A stretch of 64,000 nucleotides of DNA from Actinoalloteichus hoggarensis (GCF_002234535.1 NZ_CP022521.1:5502001-5566000); one strand, 5' to 3'; positions 19,639 through 29,087 are shown, numbered from the stretch's first letter. Notes: generated by a model not told the origin, from the letters alone. Made by a program: numbers and translations.

Positions 19639-21252
19639 ATGCACACTCTGGACCTCGTCGTCATCGTGGGCTATCTGGTCCTCATGCCGGTGCTCGGCGT
19701 GTTGATCGCGGGCAGACAACGATCCTCGGCGGACTACTTCGTCGGCGGCCGCAACCTGCCGTGGTGGGCGGTCTGCTTCTCGGTCGTGGCCACGGAGACC
19801 TCCACGCTGACCGTGATCAGCGTGCCGACCGTCGCCTACCTGGGCTCGTTCACCTACCTCCAGCTGGCGATCGGCTATCTCATCGGTCGGATCGTGGTGG
19901 CCTTCGTCCTGCTGCCCCGGTACTACGCGGGAAACCTGGTCAGCGCCTATGCGTTCCTCGGGAAGCGCTTCGGACGAGGATTGCAGGGCACCGCGTCGGT
20001 GACCTTCATGGTGACCAGGCTCCTCGCCGACGGCGTGCGACTGTTCGCCACCTCCATCCCGGTGAAGCTGCTGTTGGACGCACTGGGCATGAACATCGCC
20101 TACTGGCAGATCATCCTGGGGCTGTCGCTGTTCACCGTCGTCTACACCTACCTGGGCGGCATCAAGGCGGTCATCTGGGTGGACGTGATCCAGATGACCG
20201 TCTACGTCGGCGGCGGGGTCGCGGCAGTCGGACTGCTGGCGAACGAACTCCCGGGCGACTGGTTCGGCGACGCCATGGAGGCGGGCAGGCTTCAACTGCT
20301 CGACTTCGGCTCGAACATCCTCACCAATCAGTACGCCTTCATCACCGCCGTCGTCGGCGGCGCGATCTTCGCGATGGCCTCGCACGGCGCCGATCAGCTC
20401 ATGGTGCAGCGACTGCTGGCCTGCCGCGACGTGAAGGACAGTCAGAAGGCGTTGATCGCCAGCGGCGTCATCGTCTTCCTCCAGTTCGCGCTGTTCCTGC
20501 TGATCGGCGCGATGCTGTGGAGCTTCTACGGCGGCGCCGACCCGGCGGCGCTGGGGCTGGGCACCAACGACGAGCTGTTCCCGTCCTTCATCATCCAGGA
20601 GTTCCCGCCGGGGCTGGCCGGGCTGATGATCGCAGGGATCCTGGCCGCCGCGATGAGCACGCTGTCGTCCTCGCTGAACTCGCTGTCCACCTCCACCGTC
20701 TCGGATCTGTATCAACGCTTCACCAGGCGGCCGCTCTCCGACGCGACGATGCTGCGGCACGGCAAGGTCTGGACGATCATCTGGGCGCTCGTCTTCGTGG
20801 GCTTCGCCTCGATGTTCACCGCGACCTCGAACCCGGTGGTGGAGCTGGGTCTGAGCATCGCCAGCTACACCTACGGCGCCCTGCTCGGCGCCTTCGCGCT
20901 GGGCCTGCTGGTGCGCCGGGCCCGCCAGTCCGACGCCGTCGTCGCGTTCCTCACGACGATCGTCGTGGTCCTGTTCGTCGTGACCTTCGTACGGCTGCCC
21001 GGCGACGACGGCGAGCCGTCGCCGCTGGCCTTCCCGTGGTTCGCGCCGCTGGGCGTGGCGATCACGCTCCTGGTCGGCTGGCTGATGTCGCTGCGCGGTC
21101 CTCGGCCCGAGGCCGTCTCGCCGGAGCTCCCCCCGCGGCGCACGGGGCCGGGAGCGAGCGGACAGCCGACGGGCACGACGGCCGAGGCCGCCGAGGAGCC
21201 CGCCGAGGAGACGACCGAGAAGCGGAAGGGGGAGCCGGATCCGGTCGGCTGA
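19639..21252 (+). CDS. Sodium:solute symporter (SSS family)
   Basis: 537 residues with about 13 membrane helices and a charged C-terminal tail of about 55 residues. SSS signatures: YFVGGRNLPWWAVCFSVVATETS near the N-terminus and GLMIAGILAAAMSTLSSSLNSLS with the sodium-site Ser/Thr residues. The start ATG lies behind aggag. The substrate cannot be read from sequence. The tight link to anmK suggests a cell-wall sugar such as anhydro-MurNAc or a related amino sugar, which is inference only. Confidence 0.92.
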   Translation: MHTLDLVVIVGYLVLMPVLGVLIAGRQRSSADYFVGGRNLPWWAVCFSVVATETSTLTVISVPTVAYLGSFTYLQLAIGYLIGRIVVAFVLLPRYYAGNLVSAYAFLGKRFGRGLQGTASVTFMVTRLLADGVRLFATSIPVKLLLDALGMNIAYWQIILGLSLFTVVYTYLGGIKAVIWVDVIQMTVYVGGGVAAVGLLANELPGDWFGDAMEAGRLQLLDFGSNILTNQYAFITAVVGGAIFAMASHGADQLMVQRLLACRDVKDSQKALIASGVIVFLQFALFLLIGAMLWSFYGGADPAALGLGTNDELFPSFIIQEFPPGLAGLMIAGILAAAMSTLSSSLNSLSTSTVSDLYQRFTRRPLSDATMLRHGKVWTIIWALVFVGFASMFTATSNPVVELGLSIASYTYGALLGAFALGLLVRRARQSDAVVAFLTTIVVVLFVVTFVRLPGDDGEPSPLAFPWFAPLGVAITLLVGWLMSLRGPRPEAVSPELPPRRTGPGASGQPTGTTAEAAEEPAEETTEKRKGEPDPVG

Positions 21253-21287
21253 GCGGCCGCCGCGCGACGAGCGGTGTGCGCAGGCAC

Positions 21288-21359
21288 GGGGGCCGGTGTG
21301 CGTCCGGGGGCCGGTGTGCGTCCGGGGGGCGGTGTGCGTCCGGGGGGCGGTGTGCGCCT
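21288..21359. repeat. Four tandem 18-bp repeats
   Basis: Four head-to-tail units: 21288-21305, 21306-21323, 21324-21341 and 21342-21359. Each is close to gggggccggtgtgcgtcc; units 3 and 4 have one c-to-g change and unit 4 diverges at the end. It lies between the symporter and the GNAT gene. A minisatellite, possibly variable between strains. Confidence 0.85.
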
Positions 21360-21387
21360 GCGCCGGGCGGCGGGCAGGATGACACGG

Positions 21388-21708
21388 ATGAACAGCCAGG
21401 AGAACGCGGCCGAGCCGGACCTCGTGGTGCGCGACGCACCGGAACACGGTCGTTACGAGGCCTGGCTCGGCGCGGACCTCGCGGGCTTCGTCGACTACGC
21501 CGTAGACGGGACGGTGGTGTCGCTGTTGCACGCCGAGGTGGTCGAGCGGTTCGGCGGTCGGGGCGTCGGCGGCCGGATGGTCCGTCAGACCCTGGACGAC
21601 GTGCGGGGGCGCGGGCTGCGGGTCCGACCGGTCTGCGGCTTCGTGGCGTCCTGGATCGCACGGCATCCCGACTACGCGGGTGTCGTGGCCGCACCGGAGC
21701 AGGAGTAG
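21388..21708 (+). CDS. Small GNAT-fold N-acetyltransferase (YjdJ-like)
   Basis: 106 residues from ATG 21388, with agga eight bases upstream; ATG 21379 is also possible. The acetyl-CoA loop is visible as ERFGGRGVGGRMVRQTLDD, and CGFVASWIARHPDY is typical of the short YjdJ-type GNAT group. The substrate is unknown. The preceding tandem repeat could act on its expression. Confidence 0.85.
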   Translation: MNSQENAAEPDLVVRDAPEHGRYEAWLGADLAGFVDYAVDGTVVSLLHAEVVERFGGRGVGGRMVRQTLDDVRGRGLRVRPVCGFVASWIARHPDYAGVVAAPEQE

Positions 21709-21814
21709 GGCCGGCGGTCGGGCGTGTCGGCGTCGCGGGCGGATTCCGGTGACGCGGCGGGCTCGTGTCGGTTGACTACGGGCACTCCCTTGCGATTCGC
21801 GGCTGTCTCGCCGA

Positions 21815-22228
21815 TCAGGGCCCGCCCCCGCCGCGGGCTCCGACGATCCATTCGTGCCCGCCCGCCAGGTGCCCGATCAGTTCTTCGGTCTGTTCCGCGG
21901 TGAAGGCGATCTGGATGTTCTCCTCCTCGGTGAAGAACAACCCCAGGGACATCCGGCTGCGGTGAGGGGCGATGCGCAGGGCGACCGTGCCTCGCTCGGC
22001 GTGCGGGACGTCGAGGACGCCGGTGTCGCGAGCACGCAGCGCGGCGATCAGCTCCCCGATCGCGGCGGCGTCCAGGAGCACGGCGAAACGCGCGGTCGAG
22101 GCCAGTCGGAGGTACAGCAGTCGGCGATCCTCGGTCAGCTCGACCTGACTCGTGCAGTGTCCGGTCGTCAGGTCCTCACCCGTGACTCGACGGTAATAGG
22201 TGAAGGATCGCCGTGAATGCGCTGACAT
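21815..22228 (-). CDS. Hypothetical soluble protein
   Basis: 137 residues; ATG 22228 and ATG 22234 both lie close to a gtgagg site. It shows mixed alpha/beta character, with a YYRRVTGEDL start, a middle LLDAAAIGELIAALRARD helix and a C-terminal EEHIGHLAGGHEW-like helix (TEELIGHLAGGHEWIVG). No Cys-metal motif, signal or membrane helix. I do not recognise it. It is transcribed away from the HTH/DUF397 pair and shares the AT-rich intergenic region with it. Confidence 0.6.
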   Translation of the reverse strand: MSAHSRRSFTYYRRVTGEDLTTGHCTSQVELTEDRRLLYLRLASTARFAVLLDAAAIGELIAALRARDTGVLDVPHAERGTVALRIAPHRSRMSLGLFFTEEENIQIAFTAEQTEELIGHLAGGHEWIVGARGGGGP

Positions 22229-22394
22229 CGCCATCCTCACTTCTCCGCCGCAAAGCCCGGCGGTCCGATGGTTCGATCTTGTTTCCCGGGTCGAGCCACT
22301 GTGGCCGCCGGCGCTCACGCCGAAGAGCCTACGGGCTGGGCCACCCGTGCCGAAGGTCCGTGCATCGGGGTGAAATCATGTGCGATGGCACCTG

Positions 22395-22465
22395 GTGAGA
22401 CAACCAGCTTGTCCGAAAATTTCAGCCAGACAAGTAGTTGACTGAACTTTTCGTGTGATTCACCC
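22395..22465. promoter_or_regulatory. AT-rich regulatory patch with inverted repeat
   Basis: Between the divergent genes at 22228 and 22725. It is notably AT-rich for this genome. It contains CTTGTC (22408-22413) and GACAAG (22429-22434) as inverted half-sites 15 nt apart, and a TTGACT at 22438. It probably carries promoters and an operator for one of the flanking genes. Confidence 0.4.
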
Positions 22466-22724
22466 GATCGAGTGGCAGCACTCGACCCGGTCCTGTCCGT
22501 AAAGTCTCATCGGCGGCTCGACCGCCGCCCACTGGCGTGGTAGCGCGTCGCATTCGGAGGAAGGCGGTTCCCCGGCCCGGCACTCGCACGAAGTGCGGCG
22601 CCCGTGGCGAGCCCCGGTCTCGGTGATTCGGCATCGACGGAGTCTCCTCCGTCGAGGAGACGCGCCTGCCAGCGGAACGACCCCTCGTTGTTCTGCGTCT
22701 CGCCCAGTCGACAAGGAGGTACGG

Positions 22725-23597
22725 GTGGCAGCACCACCACGCGGCAACCCCACGGCACGACGACGTCAGCTCGCCCGCGAGCTTCGGCGACTGCGCGAGC
22801 AGGCTCAGCTGACCCTGGAGGCGGCGTCCCCGCTGTTGAACTTCTCCCCCGCGAAGCTGTCCAAGCTGGAGCGGGCCCAGCACGCCGCCCATCCCAACGA
22901 CGTCACGGTGATGCTGCAGGCGTACAACGTCAGCGGCGAACGAGCCGACTCGCTCATCGCCCTGGCCAAGGAGGGCAGGCAGAAGGGCTGGTGGGAGATC
23001 TACGGCGATGCCGTGATCGACTGGTTCGAGGCCTATATCGGCCTGGAGTCGGACGCCACCTCCATTCACGCCTACGAGATCGACCTCGTCCCCGGACTGC
23101 TGCAGACCCAGGACTACGCCCGCTCGGTGATCCAGGTCTGGGAGAAGCCCACCGGGGAGGACGACGTCGTCAATCGACGCGCGCGACTGCGCACCGCGCG
23201 GCAGACCCGGCTCACCGAGGAGGAGCCGCTGGAGTTCCACGCGGTCATCGGTCAGGCCGCTCTCCATCAGCTCATCGGCGGCCCCGCGGTGATGCTCGCG
23301 CAGCTGGAGAGCCTCATCGCCAGCGCCGAGCTCGCCAACGTCACGGTCCAGGTGCTGCCCTTCTCCGCGGGCGCCCACAGCTCGCTGGGCACCGCCTACT
23401 CGATCCTGCGTTTCCCCGAGGGTGAGGACGACGTCGTCTACCTGGAGACGCTCTGCCGAGGTCTTTACGTGGAGGCACGCGACGACGTGGCTCGATACAA
23501 CAGCAGCTTCGCGGATCTGCGCAGCACCGCGCTGAGCCCGGCGGATTCCGTCGAGTTGATGAGGAAGCTCGCCGCAGAGCTCACCGCCCACTCCTGA
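22725..23597 (+). CDS. HTH regulator with DUF5753 (WhiJ-like)
   Basis: 290 residues from GTG behind a strong aaggaggt. N-terminal XRE-type helix-turn-helix at about 13-65 (LARELRRLREQAQLTLEAAS, then FSPAKLSKLERAQH). The rest is DUF5753, ending with EFHAVIGQAALHQLIGGPAVM and VQVLPFSAGAHSSLGTAYSI. Actinomycetes carry many such genes next to a DUF397 gene; Streptomyces WhiJ, a developmental regulator, is the reference. The ligand or partner is unknown. About 110 bp separates it from the DUF397 gene. Confidence 0.92.
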   Translation: MAAPPRGNPTARRRQLARELRRLREQAQLTLEAASPLLNFSPAKLSKLERAQHAAHPNDVTVMLQAYNVSGERADSLIALAKEGRQKGWWEIYGDAVIDWFEAYIGLESDATSIHAYEIDLVPGLLQTQDYARSVIQVWEKPTGEDDVVNRRARLRTARQTRLTEEEPLEFHAVIGQAALHQLIGGPAVMLAQLESLIASAELANVTVQVLPFSAGAHSSLGTAYSILRFPEGEDDVVYLETLCRGLYVEARDDVARYNSSFADLRSTALSPADSVELMRKLAAELTAHS

Positions 23598-23705
23598 GAT
23601 CGCCCCCAGCCTGCGACGCGGCAGGTGCGACGACGACATTCGCGACTTGTCGCTTCACACGACCGGGACACCCGTCGCGGATGGCACCACGAGGAGGACC
23701 CGAAA

Positions 23706-23909
23706 ATGGGGCAGCTCTTTACCGCACGGACCTGGCGGAAGAGCAACCGCAGCAACGGCGCGGGAAACTGCGTCGAAGTCACCACGATCCGCGAGACGAT
23801 CGGTGTGCGCGACTCGAAGAATCCCGACGGCCCGGTTCTGTGCTTCCCACTCGCCGAGTGGTCGGCATTCCTGGATCGGGTGGGCGAGAACTCGCGCGGC
23901 CGCGGATAG
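23706..23909 (+). CDS. DUF397 small protein
   Basis: 67 residues, ATG behind gaggaggac. Has the DUF397 pattern: WRKSNRSNGAGNCVEV, then VRDSKNPDGPVLCFPLAEWSAFL. DUF397 proteins accompany WhiJ-type HTH regulators and are thought to counteract or tune them. That role comes from the Streptomyces systems and is inferred here. Confidence 0.92.
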   Translation: MGQLFTARTWRKSNRSNGAGNCVEVTTIRETIGVRDSKNPDGPVLCFPLAEWSAFLDRVGENSRGRG

Positions 23910-24167
23910 CCGAGGCCCGACGAGGCCCGTCCGGCCGGTCGGATCGGGCCGACGGCGGTTGTGCCGGGCGGCCGGGGCCGGGCTGGGCCGCCGGACAACG
24001 GCCGAGACCGGACGTCCCGGACCCGGCCTCGGCGCACGTCCGCGACTTGGGACCGCGGTACGGGACGACCGCCGCGCTGGACGCCGGTCGCTCGAGACGC
24101 ACGGCCAAGGACGGACCGCCCGTGGTGGCGGGGCGAAGGTGTCGCACCGCCCGGTCCGACTGCGCGC

Positions 24168-27100
24168 CTAAGCCGGTTGCGGCCCGGCGCCGGGCGTCTT
24201 CGGCTGCTCGGTCGCCCCCGCCGCGACGGCGCGCCCCGCGTTCGCCGACTCCGCGTCGGCGTCGACGGACGCCCCCTCCGCACGGGGCGATCCGTCGCCG
24301 GAGTCTCCGTTTCCGGCAGACCCTGCGGCGAGGCCGGGTGCTCCGCCCGGCCTCGCACCGTCCGCCGCCCGGTCGTCCGACGCCGCGCCGCCCGCCGGCG
24401 GGTCGTCCGCCACCGCCGCACCGTCCGCCACAGGCGCGGTCCCGCCCGCGTCCGCCCCGATCCGCACCGCGTCGACCGACGCCCCCGTGGGGCGGACACG
24501 GCCCCGCAGCCGCTGCGAGATCACCGTGCTGATGCCGTCGCCCCGCATACTCACGCCGTACAGCGCGTCGGCGATCTCCATCGTGGGCTTCTGGTGGGTG
24601 ATGATGAGCAGCTGCGAGGTCTCGCGAAGCTGTTCGAGGAGCCCGATCAGCCTGCGCAGGTTCGTGTCGTCCAGGGCGGCCTCGACCTCGTCCATCACGT
24701 AGAACGGCGACGGACGGGCCCGGAAGATCGCCACCAGCATCGCCACGGCCGTCAGCGACTTCTCGCCGCCGGAGAGCAGAGAAAGCCGCTTGACCTTCTT
24801 ACCGGGCGGCCGCGCCTCCACGTCGACACCGGTGGTCAGCATGTCGTCGGGCTCGGTCAGCACCAGCCTGCCCTCGCCGCCGGGGAACAGGGTGCCGAAG
24901 ACGATCTCGAACTCCCTGGCCACGTCGACGTAGGCGGTGGAGAAGACCTCGAGGATGCGCTCGTCGACGTCCTTGATCACCGTGAGCAGGTCTCGGCGGG
25001 TGGCCTTGAGATCCTCCAGCTGGGTGGACAGGAAGCGGTAGCGCTCCTCCAGCGCCGCGAACTCCTCCAACGCCAGCGGATTGACCTTGCCCAACAGCGC
25101 GAGATCCCGCTCGGCGCGCTTGGCCCGACGCTCCTGGGTGTCCCGGTCGAAGGGGATCGGCGCCGGGGCGGTCACCTCCTCGCCGCGTTCCCGTGCCGCC
25201 TCGTACTCGGCGGTCTCCGCCGCGCTCGGCGGCACGCCGACATCGGGTCCGTACTCGGCGGCGAGGTCTTCCAGCCCGATGCCGAAGTCCTCGGCGATCT
25301 TGGTCTCGAGCTGCTCCAGCCGCAGCCGTCGCTCGGCGCGCAGGACCTCGTCGCGGTGCACCGCGTCGGTCAGCTTCTCCAGCACGGCGGTCAGCTCGCG
25401 CGCGTGGTTGCGCACCGCCGTCAACGCCTGCTCCCGGTCGGCGCGGGCGGCCTGGGCGGCATCCCGCTCGTGGACGGCACGGCTCAATGAGACGGCGATC
25501 CGCCCGGCGGCCGTCTCGCCCGCGTCGACGACCGCCTTCGCCACGGCGGCACCGCGGCTCCGCGCCGCCCGAGCCGCCGCGAGCCGCGTCCGATTCTCCC
25601 GCTCGATCCGCGCCGCCCTGCGCAGCTGTTCGGCGCGGCCCTGCACGGACCGGGCCCGTTCCTCGGCCGTCCGCTGGACGAGCCGGGCGTCCATCTCGCG
25701 CTGCCGGGCCGTGCCGACGGCCTCGGCCGCCGCCTCCCGCTCGTCGGTGTCCGGCTCATGCTCCAGCGGCTCGGACTCGACCGCGGACAGCCGGTCCTCC
25801 GATTCCGCCAGGCCGCGCAGCGTCTGCTCGTGCGCGGACTCCACCTTGGCGCGGCGGGCCCGCAGCTGCTCCGCCTCGGTGCGTGCGGACTTCGCGACCT
25901 GACCGAGCCTGCTCAGCCGCTCGGTGCTGCGGGCCTTGCGCACCTTGGCCTCGTTGACCGACTCCTGCGCGGCCCGCACCGCCTCCCGGCGGTCCCGCTC
26001 CTCGGCCCGCGCGCCGTCCAACGCCGCCGAGTGGGCCGCCAGCCTGTCCTGCGCCGCCGCCAGCTCCCGGCGGGCGTCGTCCACCGCCGCCTGCACCTCG
26101 ATGACGCTCTGATCCCGGCCGGAGCCGCCCGAGGCGAAGTCCACACCGAGGACGTCACCCTCCGGGGTCACCGCCCGCAGGCCGGGAAGATCGGCGACCA
26201 GCGACTTCGCCGCGGCGAGATCGGCGACGACGACGATCTTGTCCAGTGCCCGCAGCACGGCGGGCCGCAACGTCTGCGGAGCACCGACCAGGTCGGCCGC
26301 CCACCGCGCGCCACGGGGCAGCTCCGGCCGGGCATCAGCCGCGACGGGCGGCGCACCGCCGATGAGCAGCCCCGCCCGACCGGTGTCCTCGGACTTCAGC
26401 AGCTCCAATGCCACCAGCGCGTCGTCGAGCCCGGCCAGCGCGACCGCGTCGGCGACCGGGCCGAGCGCTGCCGCCAGCGCCACCTCGGCGCCGGGCTCCA
26501 CGGTCAGCAGCGCGGCCACCGATCCGAGCAGGCCCGGCAGGCGTTCCCCCGCCGCGAGCAGCGCCCCCGCACCGTCCTTGCGGGACAACCCCAATGACAA
26601 GGCGTCGACCCGCGCGGTCCAGGCGGCGATGTCCCGTTCGGCGCCGCGTTCGGCGGCCACCAGCTCCGCGACCCGCTCCCTGGCCTGCTCCCGCTCGGCG
26701 GCCGCCGACCGGTGCAGCTCGCCGAGGTCCGCGTCATCGGTGTCCTGGCCGTCGTCGACGGCCTGCTGCTCCTCGAACTCCCTGGTGGCCGCGGCCGCCT
26801 TGTCCTCGGCCTCGGCCAGCGCCGTGGAGAGCCGTTCGATCTCCTCCTCGGTGGACGCCGCCTTGCTGCGCAGCACCTCCACCTGCCCGGCGAGCCTGGC
26901 CAGGCCCTCCCGCCGGTCGGCGATGGCACGCGCGGCGGCGACGTGCGCCTGCTCGACGGTCTTGAGCCGCTGTTCGGCCAGGCCCCTGGCCTCCACCGCG
27001 TCGGAGAGGTCGAAGCGAGCCTGTTCGAGCACCTCGGCGAGTTCGACCTCCGTCTCGGCGGCCTCCTCCGCCTCCGCCTCCAGCTCCTCCGGGTCGCGCC

Positions 27101-28070
27101 CGCCGCGCGGGCCCTCCAGCGGCGCGGTGAGGTGTCGGTACCGCTCGGCGGCCAGCCGCACGGTGCCGCGCAGCCGCTCCTCCAGCGAGGAGAGCCGGTA
27201 CCAGGTGTCCTGAGCGGCGTTGAGTCTCGGCGCGTCCTGCGCCAGCTGTTCCTCCAAGGCGGTCTGCTCCGCCTGGGCGACCTGGAGGGAGCGCTCCACC
27301 TCGGTACGGCGGGCGCGGACGGAGGCCTCGTCGGCCTCGTCCCTGGCCAGGTCGACGCGAGCCGTGACGAGGTCGTCGGCGATGAGCCGCAGTCGGGCGT
27401 CCCGCAGATCCGACTGGACCGCCTGCGCGCGCCTGGCGATCTCGGCCTGCTTGCCGAGCGGCTTGAGCTGTCGGCGCAGCTCGGCGGTGAGGTCGGTGAG
27501 TCGCGTCAGGTTGGCCTGCATCGCGTCGAGCTTCCGCAGCGCCTTCTCCTTGCGCTTGCGGTGCTTCAGGACGCCCGCGGCCTCCTCGATGAACGCGCGC
27601 CGCTCCTCCGGCTTGGACTCCAGGATCGAGGCGAGCTGTCCCTGTCCGACGATGACGTGCATCTCGCGGCCGATGCCGGAGTCCGACAGGAGCTCCTGGA
27701 TGTCGAGCAGCCTGCACGAGTCGCCGTTGATCTCGTACTCGGTGGCGCCCTCGCGGAACATCCGCCGCGTGATGGAGACCTCGGTGTACTCGATCGGCAG
27801 GGCTCCGTCGGAGTTGTCGATCGTCAGCGTCACCTCGGCGCGCCCGAGCGGGGCCCGACCGGAGGTTCCCGCGAAGATGACGTCCTCCATCTTCGCGCCG
27901 CGCAGTGCCTTGGCGCCCTTCTCGCCCATCACCCAGGTCAGCGCGTCCAGCACGTTGGACTTGCCGGAGCCGTTGGGACCGACCACGCAGGTGATGCCCG
28001 GTTCGAACCGCAGGGTGGTAGCCGAGGCGAAGGACTTGAAGCCCTTGAGCGTCAGGCTCTTCAGGTGCAC
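24168..28070 (-). CDS. smc: Chromosome segregation SMC ATPase
   Basis: 1300 residues. Walker A GPNGSGKSNVLDAL at 31-44 and a Q-loop in IVGQGQLASILESKPEERRAF. Two long coiled coils flank a hinge (about 500-650, GDVLGVDFASGGSGRDQS near its end). The signature LSGGEKSLTAVAM and Walker B YVMDEVEAALDD are at about 1095-1130. Residues about 1194-1300 are an unusual Ala/Asp/Gly-rich tail beyond the ATPase head. Partners ScpA and ScpB are not in the window. Single leftward gene. Confidence 0.97.
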   Translation of the reverse strand: MHLKSLTLKGFKSFASATTLRFEPGITCVVGPNGSGKSNVLDALTWVMGEKGAKALRGAKMEDVIFAGTSGRAPLGRAEVTLTIDNSDGALPIEYTEVSITRRMFREGATEYEINGDSCRLLDIQELLSDSGIGREMHVIVGQGQLASILESKPEERRAFIEEAAGVLKHRKRKEKALRKLDAMQANLTRLTDLTAELRRQLKPLGKQAEIARRAQAVQSDLRDARLRLIADDLVTARVDLARDEADEASVRARRTEVERSLQVAQAEQTALEEQLAQDAPRLNAAQDTWYRLSSLEERLRGTVRLAAERYRHLTAPLEGPRGGRDPEELEAEAEEAAETEVELAEVLEQARFDLSDAVEARGLAEQRLKTVEQAHVAAARAIADRREGLARLAGQVEVLRSKAASTEEEIERLSTALAEAEDKAAAATREFEEQQAVDDGQDTDDADLGELHRSAAAEREQARERVAELVAAERGAERDIAAWTARVDALSLGLSRKDGAGALLAAGERLPGLLGSVAALLTVEPGAEVALAAALGPVADAVALAGLDDALVALELLKSEDTGRAGLLIGGAPPVAADARPELPRGARWAADLVGAPQTLRPAVLRALDKIVVVADLAAAKSLVADLPGLRAVTPEGDVLGVDFASGGSGRDQSVIEVQAAVDDARRELAAAQDRLAAHSAALDGARAEERDRREAVRAAQESVNEAKVRKARSTERLSRLGQVAKSARTEAEQLRARRAKVESAHEQTLRGLAESEDRLSAVESEPLEHEPDTDEREAAAEAVGTARQREMDARLVQRTAEERARSVQGRAEQLRRAARIERENRTRLAAARAARSRGAAVAKAVVDAGETAAGRIAVSLSRAVHERDAAQAARADREQALTAVRNHARELTAVLEKLTDAVHRDEVLRAERRLRLEQLETKIAEDFGIGLEDLAAEYGPDVGVPPSAAETAEYEAARERGEEVTAPAPIPFDRDTQERRAKRAERDLALLGKVNPLALEEFAALEERYRFLSTQLEDLKATRRDLLTVIKDVDERILEVFSTAYVDVAREFEIVFGTLFPGGEGRLVLTEPDDMLTTGVDVEARPPGKKVKRLSLLSGGEKSLTAVAMLVAIFRARPSPFYVMDEVEAALDDTNLRRLIGLLEQLRETSQLLIITHQKPTMEIADALYGVSMRGDGISTVISQRLRGRVRPTGASVDAVRIGADAGGTAPVADGAAVADDPPAGGAASDDRAADGARPGGAPGLAAGSAGNGDSGDGSPRAEGASVDADAESANAGRAVAAGATEQPKTPGAGPQPA

Positions 28071-28292
28071 GGCTCGGTCATCCCTCCACGGTCCTCGCCC
28101 CGGCAGGACGGCTGCGGGTACGACCGACGAGCGTACTCATCGAGACTGGTCAGCCCCCGCACGCGGCGGCCGGACACGCCCCGACGCCCGATGAGGCGAT
28201 CACCGTGGTGAGATCGTCAGCCGGCCCGTCACTCCTCGGTGTCCGCATGACGGCGGGCGAGGTCACCGTGTGTCAGGGCGGGCGGCCGAGCC

Positions 28293-29087
28293 TCAGCCGA
28301 TCGCGCCCGCGATGATGAGGATGATGCCGAGCGGCACGGCCGCGAAGATGCCGATGCGCATGATCTTGTGCGTAGTGGTACGGGCCGCGCGCAGCTCCTC
28401 CTCACTGCGGGTGGAGATGATGAAGTGCCCCTTCTCCGGCCTGGCGATCGACAGCTCGCCCCGGCGGTCGTTGACCTCGCCGAGCACGTACAGCCGCTGC
28501 CCGGGGCGGACCACCCATTCGGTGTATCGGTGGCCGATCGTTCCGCCGCTGCCCGCCATCCGGCTGCCCACCAGGCGCACGAGGGCCGAGCCGAGTCCGC
28601 CGCCGCCCTCCGCGACGCCGCCTCGGGCGGGCTCGTAGCTCTTGAGGACCTGCTCCGGCTGGTCCGGCTTGAGCCCGTTCGGCTCGACCAGGATCAGCTC
28701 GCCCGCGTCGTCGCGGATCGCGTAGCCCTGCTCCGAGGAGTGGTCGACGAGCTGTTCGGTCCGCTTGGAGACGTGTCGACGGTTGTCCCGGACGGTGACG
28801 TGCTCGTACTCCCGCTCGATGCGGTAGCGGAACCACACGCACTCGGTGCCGGTCAGCTCGGACTTCAGTGAACCGGTCGGCAGCGGCTCCGCCGCGCCCA
28901 CCACCTCGCACTCCTTGCGGAACGAACCCTGTCCGCCGACGTCGTCGGAGGCCTTGCGCAGCATCTTCAGCTCGGACACCGGGAGCGTCTCCGCGGCGAT
29001 CATCGCGTGCAGCTCACTGCGGGCATGCGACATCCCGAAGAAGGCGATCACCGCGACGAGCAGCAGACCGATTCCGATGAAGATCAT
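28293..29087 (-). CDS. GIDE-domain membrane protein (E3-ligase-like, no RING)
   Basis: 264 residues. An N-terminal membrane helix (2-18) is followed by a long soluble region with the GIDE pattern (SFRKECEVVGAAEPLPTGSL, then TGTECVWFRYRIEREYEHV, then VNDRRGELSIARPEKGHFII) and a C-terminal helix (about 240-262). The GIDE domain is known from eukaryotic mitochondrial MULAN/MAPL, where it sits between two helices ahead of a RING. No RING Cys/His set exists here, so ligase activity is not expected. The function in bacteria is unknown. Single gene upstream of smc in reading order. Confidence 0.85.
   Translation of the reverse strand: MIFIGIGLLLVAVIAFFGMSHARSELHAMIAAETLPVSELKMLRKASDDVGGQGSFRKECEVVGAAEPLPTGSLKSELTGTECVWFRYRIEREYEHVTVRDNRRHVSKRTEQLVDHSSEQGYAIRDDAGELILVEPNGLKPDQPEQVLKSYEPARGGVAEGGGGLGSALVRLVGSRMAGSGGTIGHRYTEWVVRPGQRLYVLGEVNDRRGELSIARPEKGHFIISTRSEEELRAARTTTHKIMRIGIFAAVPLGIILIIAGAIG

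Noticed and set aside
21288-21359. Considered as a second CRISPR array
   Set aside because: Units are directly adjacent with no spacers, so it is a simple tandem repeat.
23961-28211. Several long plus-strand frames opposite smc
   Set aside because: Leu/Arg/Gly-rich antisense shadows of a high-G+C gene; no ribosome sites or motifs.
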